DNA from: Meconema thalassinum
Lineage: Eukaryota; Arthropoda; Insecta; Orthoptera; Tettigoniidae
Assembly (NCBI GenBank): GCA_946902985.2
Contig: OX336389.2
Location: forward strand, 792,360,979 to 792,424,978
Length of the DNA: 64,000 nucleotides
Direction of reading: 5' to 3'
The notes beneath the pieces were generated by a model. It did not search any database and was not told where the DNA came from. It was given only the letters and a program-made list of their open reading frames with translations. Every line of letters begins with the position of its first letter. Position 1 is the first letter of the stretch. Below, piece by piece: positions 44,434 through 54,323 of the stretch. The position numbers were made by a program, and so were the translations under genes.

Positions 44434-45687
44434 TCAAGTATTGTATCGATTACCACCATCCGGTCTTGCATATGGCTTGTAACTGTATCTGTTACTGTAC
44501 TGGTTCCATCCTCTCTTATTGGAATCTTCCCTCGGCGATTTCTCTTCTCGCTCCTCTCGAATCTCTCGAGGTGTTTGAGAATAACTATCAGCCATAACAG
44601 CATACACAGCGTTGTTATTCTTTACTCCCTTCTGATGGAAGAATTGAGCGTTTGTATGATCCAGCTTCAGTAATACTTCATCAAATTGTTCCATATTATA
44701 GATATCAGCAGCGATCAAAGTCCTCTGGACGTCTGCTGGAAACTGACGTATCAATGCAGTAATCAACTCGTTATCTGGCATTGGCGGATCTAAATGTTGG
44801 AGTTTAGACAGCTGTCCAGAAAAGTACGTAGAGTATCGAGTAGGTTGTGACGTCGAGAATCTCTTCGAATATAACTCTGCTCTGACTTGCTGTTGGGTTT
44901 CCGGGGACCAAAACTTCTTCAATAGCCCACGAGAAAACTCCTCAAAAGTGGTTAGAGTGGATCTAAATGCTCTGAACCACAAAAGTGCAGGACCTTCCAA
45001 GAACTTCCCTATCACTCGGATCTGTCTTTCTTTAGGGATCTTAGAATCTTTCAGGTAATCACCTGCTTCTCTCAAAAATTCCACGGGTGTCACAGAATAT
45101 CGCCCTGAAAATTTAGAAGGCTTATCTTCTATATTCTTAAATACAGTTATGGGGTTGGATTGAAATACTGTCCTGACCTCATCCTGTCTATCAGTCTCTC
45201 TAGCTCCTCCTAGATTTATCTGTATCTGTTCCTTTCCCCTTACATTTGGCATTTTTAACAGATGATCAGACTGTTTCTCATCCTTGATTTGAGTTTTCAT
45301 AGCCTCAAGTTCCTTCTGGTTTTCTTCTGCCATCTTCTTGATTGCTTCAGTTTCTCTACAATTTTCCTTAACATCAATGGATATCTGGTTCATAACAGCC
45401 TCATGACTTTTCAATGACCCTGTCATATCTGATATGTCCTTCTGAGTTGCTTGGATATCTTTGGCAATTACTTCAATATGGGATGACAAAGATTCCCTAA
45501 TCTCCTTGATTCCCTCTTGATTCTCCAGCTTGAGTGTGTCTTTAATTTCATTGACAACTGTGGTCTTGATTTCAGTTTGCAACTCATTAATCACACCTTC
45601 TCTTATTTCTCCCATGACAAGTTCTTTGAATTGTTCCGTTAAACGTTGAACAACTAGAATTCCCATCTCGTTACTCTCCTTCTTCAC
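44434..45687 (-). CDS. gag: Gypsy Gag polyprotein
   Basis: 417 codons. The frame opens at a GTG (45687) and the first ATG is at 45666. The N-terminal third is a long predicted coiled coil with TQKDISDMTGSLKSHEAV-type heptads. A capsid-like retrotransposon Gag domain follows from about residue 190 (KFSGRYSVTPVEFLREAGDY, EGPALLWFRAF, FEEFSRGLLKKFWS, RQFPADVQRTLIA). The C-terminus is basic and rich in Tyr, Arg, Asn and Gly (NRYSYKPYARPDGGNRY), with no CCHC zinc knuckle. It ends in TGA; Pol continues in the same frame. The upstream ORF overlaps by 4 bp in another frame. Confidence 0.88.
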   Translation of the reverse strand: MKKESNEMGILVVQRLTEQFKELVMGEIREGVINELQTEIKTTVVNEIKDTLKLENQEGIKEIRESLSSHIEVIAKDIQATQKDISDMTGSLKSHEAVMNQISIDVKENCRETEAIKKMAEENQKELEAMKTQIKDEKQSDHLLKMPNVRGKEQIQINLGGARETDRQDEVRTVFQSNPITVFKNIEDKPSKFSGRYSVTPVEFLREAGDYLKDSKIPKERQIRVIGKFLEGPALLWFRAFRSTLTTFEEFSRGLLKKFWSPETQQQVRAELYSKRFSTSQPTRYSTYFSGQLSKLQHLDPPMPDNELITALIRQFPADVQRTLIAADIYNMEQFDEVLLKLDHTNAQFFHQKGVKNNNAVYAVMADSYSQTPREIREEREEKSPREDSNKRGWNQYSNRYSYKPYARPDGGNRYNT

Positions 45688-46304
45688 TCGGACTTCAGGT
45701 TGACCATGTCTTCACCAACTTTCCTAAGACCATGTTCTATCCTATCAGCTAAGCTTTGGGATCGAAGATCGGCATCGCGAAATTTATCGTCCATTAAACT
45801 TGCGTTAGTAGCTAATGAAGTTTCGAGCTCATGTGTTTTATCGCATAATTTATTCATTTTACTTTCAAGTGTCATTTTCAAAATTTCAGAATTCTCTTTA
45901 AATTTACTTTCCATTGAATTAAATTTACTGTTTAAATTTTCTTTCAAATTACCCTTTAAAGAATCAGAACTTTCTTTAAGTTTATCATTCAAATTTTCTC
46001 TAAGTTTATTTTCTAAAGAATCAGAATTTTCTTTGAGTTTATTTTCTAAAGAATCAGAATTTTCTTTAAGTTTTTCATCTAAACTTTCTTTCAAGTTATC
46101 TTTTAACCTGCTTTCTAAAGAATCAGAATTTTCTTTAAGTTTATCATTCAAATTTTCTCTAAGTTTATTTTCTAAAGAATCAGAATTTTCCTTAAGTTTC
46201 TTTTCTAAAGCCTCAGTATTTTCTTTCATAATGGCTGCTACACGCAGTCCAGCCTCTTTTGAACTCTCCTCCAAACTCCTCATCATCCTCATCATTTCTT
46301 CCAT
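45684..46304 (-). CDS. 206-aa coiled-coil protein upstream of Gag
   Basis: It starts at ATG MEEMMRMMRSLEES. Residues 30-130 are a chain of 11-residue repeats of the type LKENSDSLENK and LRENLNDKLKE, a hendecad coiled-coil pattern encoded by near-identical 33/66-bp DNA repeats (45900-46230). A less repetitive helical part follows (ESKFKENSEILKMTLESKM, RIEHGLRKVGEDM). The stop overlaps the beginning of the Gag frame (GTGA), which lies in the -1 frame. It may be a separate protein, or the N-terminal part of Gag joined by frameshifting or broken by an indel. Confidence 0.7.
   Translation of the reverse strand: MEEMMRMMRSLEESSKEAGLRVAAIMKENTEALEKKLKENSDSLENKLRENLNDKLKENSDSLESRLKDNLKESLDEKLKENSDSLENKLKENSDSLENKLRENLNDKLKESSDSLKGNLKENLNSKFNSMESKFKENSEILKMTLESKMNKLCDKTHELETSLATNASLMDDKFRDADLRSQSLADRIEHGLRKVGEDMVNLKSE
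45900..46230 (-). repeat. 33/66-bp coding tandem repeats
   Basis: The plus strand shows repeated TCTAAAGAATCAGAATTTTC and TTTAAGTTTATCATTCAAAT blocks. Unit length is a multiple of 33 bp, so the coiled-coil frame is retained. Confidence 0.85.
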
Positions 46305-46815
46305 AATTTCAATTAATATTCAAAACTTAGGGGTATACAACAGTGGCAAACACAAGCTTATAACTAGAACAAGAAATATGATTAGCTAATTGGAACACTA
46401 TAATAAAATGAGATTTGTCCTAATGTCGACGTGATGGAAAAACAAAATTCTTTACTTTTACGAATTACATTTACCACAATATCACAAGAAAAATATGCAA
46501 GATCTCAAATATCCTCCACCTGGATTCTAATAATGTGTATATCCAGTCATCGAACGTTTACTACTGAATTTACTTGACGCCCTAATGGTTAAGCCATTAT
46601 CAAAAATAATCAAACCCATTCTAATTATTAACCAAGTTAAATTTTTAATTTTCCCCACTAATTGGGTTTCCTACTAATTTATTCATCCAAACCAGACATC
46701 TCTCAACTCCCAAAATATTTCTATAAAAATTTATCACAATTTAAATCGGCATGCGATTGACAATGTCTAAATCGGGACCCACGTTCGAAGCCATTTCTCT
46801 CTCTATCTTATTTTA
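46305..46815 (-). other. Gypsy leader between 5' LTR and first ORF
   Basis: This 511-bp untranslated leader separates the LTR from the first ATG. The minus-strand TGG at 46793 begins TGGCTTCGAACGTGGG, a possible primer-binding site that includes a T-loop-like GTTCGAA on the other strand. It lies 22 nt from the LTR end, farther than usual, so the assignment is weak. Confidence 0.4.
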
Positions 46816-49800
46816 TGTGCCCGTTTAGACCGGAGTCCGCACGACCACATATGCATTTTACCAATAACCAGTCAGCACGAGAGTCAAAATATCCCGGAGC
46901 GCCAGATGGGTTAAAGCAAATCGCAAAAACGACATCAAATTAAAAAAATGCTTTACTGATTTTTGGCTCAATGCAACAATAAGGATAGAAGGAGATTTAA
47001 TTGGGTGAAACACATCTGGTAAAATTATCTCAGTTTATTTAAAGTTAAAATCTGACTGCAAGAATGCTTGAAGCAGCATCATCCACGTGTGGCGATCCAC
47101 ACTCTTATTTACACACAATATACAGAAATTTTCCAAACACATTTGACAATCTTTTTGGAAAACACAAGTCCGATTAATAGTCCTGTGGACTGTGTTCCAA
47201 AATTATTAATATTTAATTCCAGTTCAAAATTAATTGTCCATACTGGAAATAACGTAGATCACTATTTGAAATATTTACATGATATTAACACTCGTAGAAT
47301 AAATGCTTATAGAATTTTTAGATTTTCACTTGTTTTTCCAGTTTCAAAAATATATCGTCGAAAATATTATTATCATCATCGAAGCAACACAAATTATTAA
47401 CACATATTAATAACATCTGAAAAGTATTTGACCATTGAGCATAGCATCGAAGAACTGTGCGAAGCACAACAACAATTAATTGTTCTTCTGACATTAAACA
47501 TTCGAGAAGTGACTCGATTATGAACTTCAAGTTCCTAACGAAATACATGATTTCTGAATCATCAACTTGATCAATAAATGGTTGAACCATTCCACTATTC
47601 AATTTTCCACTTGGAATCATTATGAAAAAAATATTTATATTTATGGCCATTTTTAGCAATTTTCACAACTTGTAATTCTTCGACAGAATGCGGAAATAAG
47701 AATTGTAGTTTTATAATGAATTCATTTAGTTCATGGCACTAGGATTTGAAAATATCCTTCAAATTATTCGTGGTTAAAGAATTATTTTTAATTGGCAGTG
47801 GCCCATTCTATTATTTGTGTCAGAACACAATATTATAACAACAACGGCAAAGGTCTTCCTCAGAAGAAGAATAAACTACTATCATGACAAATCCGGGTTC
47901 TAGCAAAATCAAAGTCTAAATGGGATTCGTAAACAAGGTTGAAATAAGAACTGATGGTTTCAAAGAAATAACCTTCGGGTTATTCATACGACGAAATGTG
48001 TGGCTCCAATACTCCTACTATAAACCTGAGCCATCGAACCTGCTATTTGATTGATGCTCGAAAAAACCTTCATTCCTGCGACTTAACATGCGCACCTGGG
48101 AATGGCATTTCAACTACTCCACACACATAAATTATCTTCCCAAAATTTATACAATAAATCAAGCCTCTGCTTGTTATCAACACTGGAAGATTAATAAACT
48201 TACAAGTTTATTTTATTTTACCATTCAGTTCAACCCGTGAATTTACCATACTTATGAAAAGCTTTATTTCACTTTCGAGTGTATTTACGTCATGATTTTA
48301 TATAAATACAAAAATATCCTATTTGATACAAATATCATTTGCTTCCCGTTTCATGCCTCTCCGTGTTATCTGAAACATATACTTTGCTCAATGCAAATAT
48401 CAACTGTTCAACCAGAACTGACATGTTGGTTGAATGCGGGCTTGCGCTAACCACTCTCCTTCGGAAAATCTCCTGTTCCAGACTAGAAATGATTAAACTA
48501 CTTCATAGGCTCTTTCTCAATACATATGATTATTATAAAATATAATATCCAAGAATTATTTAGAAAAATTATGAAAATTATTATTATTATTATTAGTGGA
48601 TTATTATTATTATTATTATTTATATCATTTTAAATGTGTTTAATTATCATCTCATTATGTGAGAATCCACATGTTCGAACCTTCGAATATGGAAAAAATA
48701 TCCATTCCTCAACAAAAATAAATTTAACTTTTACAGTTACATCGGCTGATTACCGTGATTTCCCAAAAATATGAAAAATTCAAATAAATGCTCGAAATGC
48801 TCGGTCATCGATCCTAAATTGTTCTGAGTGCTGAAAATCCTCAGAATAACTCTAATAAGTCTTGCGTAAATCATTGCAAGCTTTAAATACGACGAAAAAA
48901 ATGTGTTGGTCATCTGCAGAAAAATAGTTTGTTCCAATTAGCTAGGCATAATATAATTCAAATGTGGCTTACATTTCTTGATGGTCTTGAGGTGTAGTAA
49001 ACCTGGTCTGTACCAGATTTATCCATAGACATGCCCTATCGGACAAGCACGTATAATCCTTGTATCCGCCGCCATCATATACCCACAATTCGTCTAGTCA
49101 GACATAGTGGTAGTATCTTTCGACGTTTGAATAAACTGTGGTTCCATTTTAATATGGGCTTCTATCAAAGCCATAACAGTTTGTTGAAATAGGGTCAGAT
49201 CTAAGTGATCTCTTCTTAAATATGTCAGTTGTAACATAACTCACTGTAATCTCATCAGTACAAGAAAAACATTGACAGTCTAAGCAATTAACGGCTGTTC
49301 TGAAGATCGTTCCCTGGGCATGGTTTGTATATCACCATCTGACATGCGCTAGACAACTTGCAGTTTCCCTTGCGTAGACTAATGAACGCCACCGTTATAG
49401 ACTAGTCTTCAATGTACTGACAGATCGAAGTGGTTAACTAGTTACAAAAATGAAAACTGACTTGAAATGGATTTAAACATCCAAGTATTAAGTTACTACT
49501 GGACTGTGACAAAATACTATTTTCTAGACAAAGTCTAGCATATGTCCTTTTAGAAATATAAATATTTCCACCAATGTCTGTAGAAAAACAATCACCTCAG
49601 TGATTCTCCTCATCAGAAACTTACTAAGTTTCAACTCGTTTGCGCAGCACTTCTCGTGACTATCACGATTTGAAAAGAACTTCTGCGTAGATACGGCAAC
49701 CATGTGCCTTGGCTCAGCGTAGACGCAACTTGCTTGCCAAGTGCTTGTGTTGAAGTGAGCTACCTATGCCTGCTCCAGCTGGCTTTTATACAAAAACAGT

Positions 49801-50148
49801 CAGGGTCACGCGTCATCGCCTGATATCTAGAAATCCTCATATCTCTTGAATCCCTGGTCCGATTTACTTGATACTAATTGCATTCTCTTTCATTTGGCCG
49901 TGCCAGTAATCTGATCCCAGTCTCAAGTCTCTACTCCATAGTTAACTATTTAATCAATAAATAGCCTCCACCTCTGCTGTTACTCGCTACGTCACTTGCC
50001 ATCCAACTATCGGTAAAATCCTTCGAAATGCTTCGAGAAGCAATGTAGCGCAATATTCAAATATCTGAACTTTCAAAGGCGGCTACAGCCTTTCCCTTGA
50101 TATCTAGGTGTCTGAATCTTGGAATACCCATTCCTAGATTTGGGCACA
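46816..50148 (-). repeat. 5' LTR (3,333 bp)
   Basis: This is the 5' LTR in element orientation and the driver of transcription. It is the same length as the other LTR. Differences I found include C/T at 46878, T/A at 47056, G/A at 47452, C/T at 47470, T/G at 47856, A/G at 49797 and G/A at 50121. The TATA box is at 49790-49781 (minus). TIRs are TGTGCCC and GGGCACA. Confidence 0.95.
47318..47659 (-). other. 113-codon sense ORF inside the 5' LTR
   Basis: Counterpart of 37858-38199 with four or so residue changes and no stop. See that entry for the doubtful capsid-like resemblance. Confidence 0.25.
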
Positions 50149-51100
50149 TCAGAGGTTATTGTGGAATACCAATGGCGGACGCAATTAGAAAATCTTGAAA
50201 TGTCATCGAATGCATAAACATATATCAGATTTACAAAGTTATACAATTACATTTAAGGAAGAGGTCAGCGAGACTTTTTACATGTTTTATCCAGTACTTC
50301 TTGAGTTTTAAATTCGGCACTTTTATGTACTGTATATACAATATCGGTAGTCCATTCAAACTCTCTACTCCCATAGTGTTCCTCAACTCAAGTAGGTCTT
50401 CAGATACCGTAATGATGAGAACGAACGTTCTGGTGTTGCTGTAGTTACCGGTAAATTGCAGACAATCTTCAGCGGCTTGTGTATGAATTTCATTACACCT
50501 ATTCACTTTGATTGGCTTGTTTGTTGTCACAATCTACCAACATGTTATTTTATAGTTTTAAACAGATGATGTGCACATTGTGTTGCCCAATACTCATATA
50601 ATATAGCAGAGAAGGCCAACAAATAAGAACCAACTGAGTCATCGAAGTTTAGGAGAAGGTAATACCGTAAACTATTATGTTTCTCGTAACAGTATTCCAC
50701 CTGAAGACGACACTGTGTAATATGCTTGATTGCTGTGTTTGGTAAATAGCCTGCACATTACGTTACCCATTAAGCAACTAAAACAACACAGTGAGCCATT
50801 AAGTTGGGAATCGACTGAAGTTTTAGGTTGGAGGACTGTATTACAAAATTTTTGTTCCGTTTGAGGCAACAATTTGACCTACATCCTTTGCGCTTCTTCT
50901 TCTGACAGCGACATCTTTTGTCACTACAGATTTCGATCAAAATTATTGGAGTATTGACGTAGGCAGTTTATAAGGTAGACCTCTTATTTTAATAGCATCA
51001 TTTTACTATCATTTTTAATACAGTACATAGCATTTAATTATTTGCAAGCTTTTCCATTTTTGATTTTAAACAATTTCTGTAAGGATATCCATTTCTTTTT
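50149..51100. other. No recognisable feature
   Basis: Right flank of the Gypsy element. ORFs of 99 codons (50231-50530 minus) and 65 codons (50675-50872 minus) have no recognisable domain. Confidence 0.4.
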
Positions 51101-51134
51101 GGCTTTGTTAACTAGTTTTAAGATTTAATATGAA

Positions 51135-51180
51135 TCACGCTGAGGAAGGTATCAATGAAATACCGAAACATGTACGACTA
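51135..51180 (+). other. Hammerhead-like motif
   Basis: CTGAGGA, a GGTAT/ATACC stem with CAATGAA loop, then GAAAC. This has the CTGANGA...GAAA layout of hammerhead ribozyme cores, which are known from Penelope-like elements. A matching stem I/III and a GTC cleavage site could not be shown by eye, so it may be coincidence. Confidence 0.25.
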
Positions 51181-51297
51181 ATAATATAATTAAACGTTTC
51201 TTTAGTGTTTGACTAGGCGGTTTTAATAAGATAATACTATCAGTCAACACGGTTATTAATTATTTTCCATTGCCATAATGGTCAATGTTTACGCATT

Positions 51298-51522
51298 TTA
51301 TGATGTAAAATCCTTAGGGAAGTCATGATGATCATTCTCTTCAAGGAAACTTCTTCTCCACACCTTTAATTCACTGAATAATGACTCTGGTGTTGCATCA
51401 ATATCATCCAGCCATTGGTGTACAATGGCATCAAATGCATTTTTCAGATGTTCATCTGAGGCTTGCACAATGCATTTGGGCAGGAACGTTTGTATGGTTT
51501 GTAGGATCCCTTTATGATTCAA
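51298..51522 (-). pseudogene. hAT/THAP12-like transposase-derived fragment
   Basis: The 74-codon frame (LNHKGILQTIQTFLPKC, IVQASDEHLKNAFDAI, SELKVWRRSFLEEN, FPKDFTS) resembles the segment before the C-terminal dimerisation domain of hAT-type or 52-kDa-repressor-like (THAP12/ZMYM-type) proteins, where F..E.K.WRRK is characteristic. The catalytic domain is absent. The frame remains open a few codons upstream of the Met. It may be a transposon remnant or, less likely, a host exon. Recognition is from motif style only. Confidence 0.45.
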
Positions 51523-51559
51523 AATCTGTCCTTGAGCTGACTTATTAAATAATCTATGA

Positions 51560-52610
51560 AAGGAAGGAAAATTGAAAGCTGGTAGTACACTACACGTACA
51601 ATTAGTATTTTAATGAAAATAATAAACGTAAAAAATGCTCAGATCCTTTGAATATATTGAATTAATGTGAATAATTTTATCTTTAGTTACGTCCTTAATA
51701 GTTTCCAAATTTTCGGGGGGATACAACACCCCAATTCCCCTCCTTGAAACTGCCCCTGTGGAATACGTATTGTGTTTGTTTCGGTAGGTTGTATCATTCT
51801 ATTTTTTATCTGAGCAACCTGCACATACAGAGTACCGGTATACAAAAATAGCGTCCGATATTATCACTGTCGGATAGAGAACATTATAACGATTACTTTA
51901 AGTATAGAAAGCAATATTCTCTGAGCCAGAGCGACAGCAATATCGGAAAGTATCTGCCGAGTTAAACGGGGTACATTGCCTAAACCCTCGAGAACAGAGA
52001 GCGTAGTAATGATTTTAATAATGGAAAACTAGCCTTTGCAAAAACATTCGTTCAAATTGTCGACCACCTGTCTCAAGTCGTCTCCTCACACGACCCACAA
52101 TATTGTGGGTTGCCACACACATCTGCTCATCTCCGATGGTAGCAACGGCCACATGCAGACGAGCGACTAGTTCGGCCAATATGCACTGTTATCTACATAT
52201 TTATGATGCTCTATCTCTAGGCACCAATTTCGGAACATTCCAAGTGGTATTCAGTGGTATTCAGGCCACGGAGCGCGCCTAGAAGTACATGACATTCCTT
52301 GACCCATTTGCCTCTGGATACAAATTGTGGAAATAATGTTGGTTCCTATCCTTATTTGACTTATATGCCCTTTATCACACCCTGTGTGATATTTGGAGGC
52401 CAACGATTTTCACACAGATAGCATTGCGTAGAGGCACATCACGTCAGAATACAAAGAGATAACAACCGGACAGCCGCTCACTGCATATTTCTCTGCGCTA
52501 TCCACCAAATGCGCCCCCAGTGCGTTATGGAGCCTCCCTTTCAAGCATAGAGTAGAAGGCTCTTATTTGACACAGCAGCATTAGAATTGCTATCAACAAC
52601 CCGGCAATGG
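51560..52610. other. No recognisable feature
   Basis: Mixed sequence without ORFs above 60 codons and without repeats matched in the window. Confidence 0.4.
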
Positions 52611-52615
52611 AACGG

Positions 52616-52790
52616 AAGCTTGTAGTCTTATGTGATCGTTTATCTCGCGATCTTGAAAAACGGGACCTTCAATTTAACGTTGAATCCGAGACATCTATCC
52701 TGATATTCTACTTACAAAATCTCACATTCATTGACTGGGAATCGAAGGCTTGATGAGTGCTCTATCACTACTCCATCTCAACCCGTCTCA
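52616..52790 (-). mobile_element. tRNA-derived SINE family 1, diverged
   Basis: GAAGCTTGTAGTCTTATGTGA and the minus-strand CCAGTCAATGAATGTGAGATTTTG match the family ends and body. The B box is decayed to CCTTCGATTCCC. No TSD was identified. It is clearly older than 41586-41775. Confidence 0.7.
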
Positions 52791-53810
52791 ACCCGTATCG
52801 GCAATGCAGTGGCAACGACGAGTACATAAGGGGGGAAACATTGCACCCTGTTAAGTACTGTACCTCCACCATACATGAACCCTTTATATAGGGTCGTGCG
52901 TTTACGACAGCCGATCAGAATAGTAAAAAAAAAATCTATCGTTAGAAAAACTCAAGCGCGTCAGATTAAGGCAAGGTGAGTTTATTTCATGCAGAAAAGT
53001 CTTATTTTTCATCTTCAAACATCGGCCATGAGTTTTGGTCGCATCCAAATCGTCAGTCTTTTGAATAGGAGCTCGTGACATAAGGAAATAGGTGAGTCAC
53101 AAAGCTCCTTTAGGGTTTACTTAACATCCCTTCTGAATATCTGACGAGCTTGAGTAATTTTCCTCCATTTTCAACCCCTTCGTACGGCTACCCCCACCAT
53201 GCAAACCGGCAGAGAAATAGTCCTCCGTTATCAGAAACACGTGGGGCGCATACACTATTAATATCTGAAGCGCCCAAGTATTTCTTTGTGACTTTTTCTT
53301 TTTACATTTTTGAAAATCTGTACACGCTCCCCCCCCCCCCCCCCGTGTTGGTTTGTTACCAAAAGGGAATTCGGAAAAATCTTGCGGTTTCGGGCACAAA
53401 TAGGTATCATCAAGGAATGATATGGAAAAGGCCAATAATTAAGGTTCACTCTGAGAATTTATTTATAATAGATAAGCAATGAAAAAAGTAACACTTGCCA
53501 TTCAAATATAATAATAAAATAGTAAAAGGTGAAGTTAATTAGTAATTGTTTCGCCAGGAACAAAATAAAGCTTGTAAGCTAAGATGCCTGAAAGTTTAAG
53601 AGATTAATAAAAAAAGTTCATGGCTATTTCGTTCAGAGAACATTCATTGGTTTTGGAAACTTACCTTTGTTGAAGAAGGAACTTCTTAGGTTATGGTAAA
53701 ACCGGGTAGGCTCTTACCACCGATAGTTCTTGAATAAAGATACGCCAAGACCCTTCTAAACTTCCTGTTGAAGCAGACCAGCTGCGTAATATGTTTAGCG
53801 GTTGAAGAAT
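52791..53810. other. AT-rich stretch with a poly-C tract
   Basis: 53329-53344 is a run of 16 C residues. ORFs of 104-110 codons that overlap it on both strands (53121-53482) get Pro or Gly runs from it and show no domain. Nothing else is recognised. Confidence 0.5.
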
Positions 53811-53816
53811 AATGCG

Positions 53817-54004
53817 TTTGCCCGCACAGGGCTAGGAAGCAGGTTGTTGGTCTGGCATCCCCAGACCACCTGGTTTCAGTTCCATCCAGTGGTGCAGGTA
53901 AGTGATGCGGTTTGCCCGCACAGGGCTAGGAAGCAAATTGTCGGTCTGGCGTCCCCAGAACACCTGGGTTCAGTTCCATCCAGTGATGCAGGAAAGTGAT
54001 GCGA
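53817..54004 (+). repeat. 94-bp tandem duplication
   Basis: Two units, 53817-53910 and 53911-54004, both start TTTGCCCGCACAGGGCTAGGAAGC and end CCATCCAGTGxTGCAGG, differing at a handful of positions. GGGTTCAGTTCC in the second unit resembles a B box, but no A box is seen. Confidence 0.85.
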
Positions 54005-54014
54005 AGAGAAATAA

Positions 54015-54323
54015 TGTCACCAGTGGAGAAGCGCCTCTTGGTAATATCGCGACTCCTGATCTGGTGAAAGGTGTTACAGCTTCATAGTAGAATTTGTTAC
54101 ACACGGCAGCGATGCGAAGATCAGAGATTCAGTAGTCAGAGGAAGATGTCTGAGCGTAGGCTGAACGTAGGTCCCGAAGAAGCGAGTCGTTATATAGCTG
54201 GTGTGACGTCAAGACAAGGTGATGTCATGAGAAGAGGAGTGAGGAGCAAGCAGCCAATCAGTGCATAGAATGAGACCCGAAGCACAGTGTGGCAGACCGG
54301 ACCAGGGTAGTATGTTCGTGACA
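54015..54323 (-). promoter_or_regulatory. CRE/TATA promoter-like block, possible solo LTR
   Basis: In minus-strand order: ATTGG (inverted CCAAT, 54258-54254), TGACATCA (54227-54220), the perfect CRE TGACGTCA (54211-54204), TATATAA (54196-54190) and, about 30 nt on, TTCAGCC as a possible initiator. The segment begins TGTCAC and ends GTGACA (54015 and 54323), the inverted TG...CA ends expected of a 309-bp LTR. There is no TSD and no second LTR, so the solo-LTR reading is tentative. Confidence 0.4.

Larger units (their letters stand above)
37356..50148 (-). mobile_element. Gypsy-type LTR retrotransposon with 3.3-kb LTRs
   Basis: The 12,793-bp element is bounded by direct repeats 37356-40688 and 46816-50148, each 3,333 bp, starting TGTGCCC and ending GGGCACA. 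The internal region, minus strand, encodes in order a coiled-coil ORF, Gag, protease, RT, RNase H and integrase, which is Gypsy order. A purine-rich tract abuts the 3' LTR. There is no env-like ORF. No 4-6-bp TSD is visible (left flank TATAG, right flank TCAGA). The copy is disabled by frameshifts, an in-frame TGA and a SINE, although the LTRs are almost identical. Confidence 0.95.

Noticed and set aside
45700..46389. 229-codon plus-strand ORF rich in Ser/Phe/Leu
   Set aside because: It is the antisense shadow of the coiled-coil repeat ORF; the repetitive composition comes from the 33-bp repeats.
46772..46793. Confident primer-binding site
   Set aside because: TGGCTTCGAACGTGGG lies 22 nt from the LTR end and matches no tRNA 3' end that I can name, so it was kept only as a weak remark.
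53121..53482. Overlapping 104- and 110-codon ORFs with Gly or Pro runs
   Set aside because: They span a 16-base C homopolymer and lack domains on both strands.
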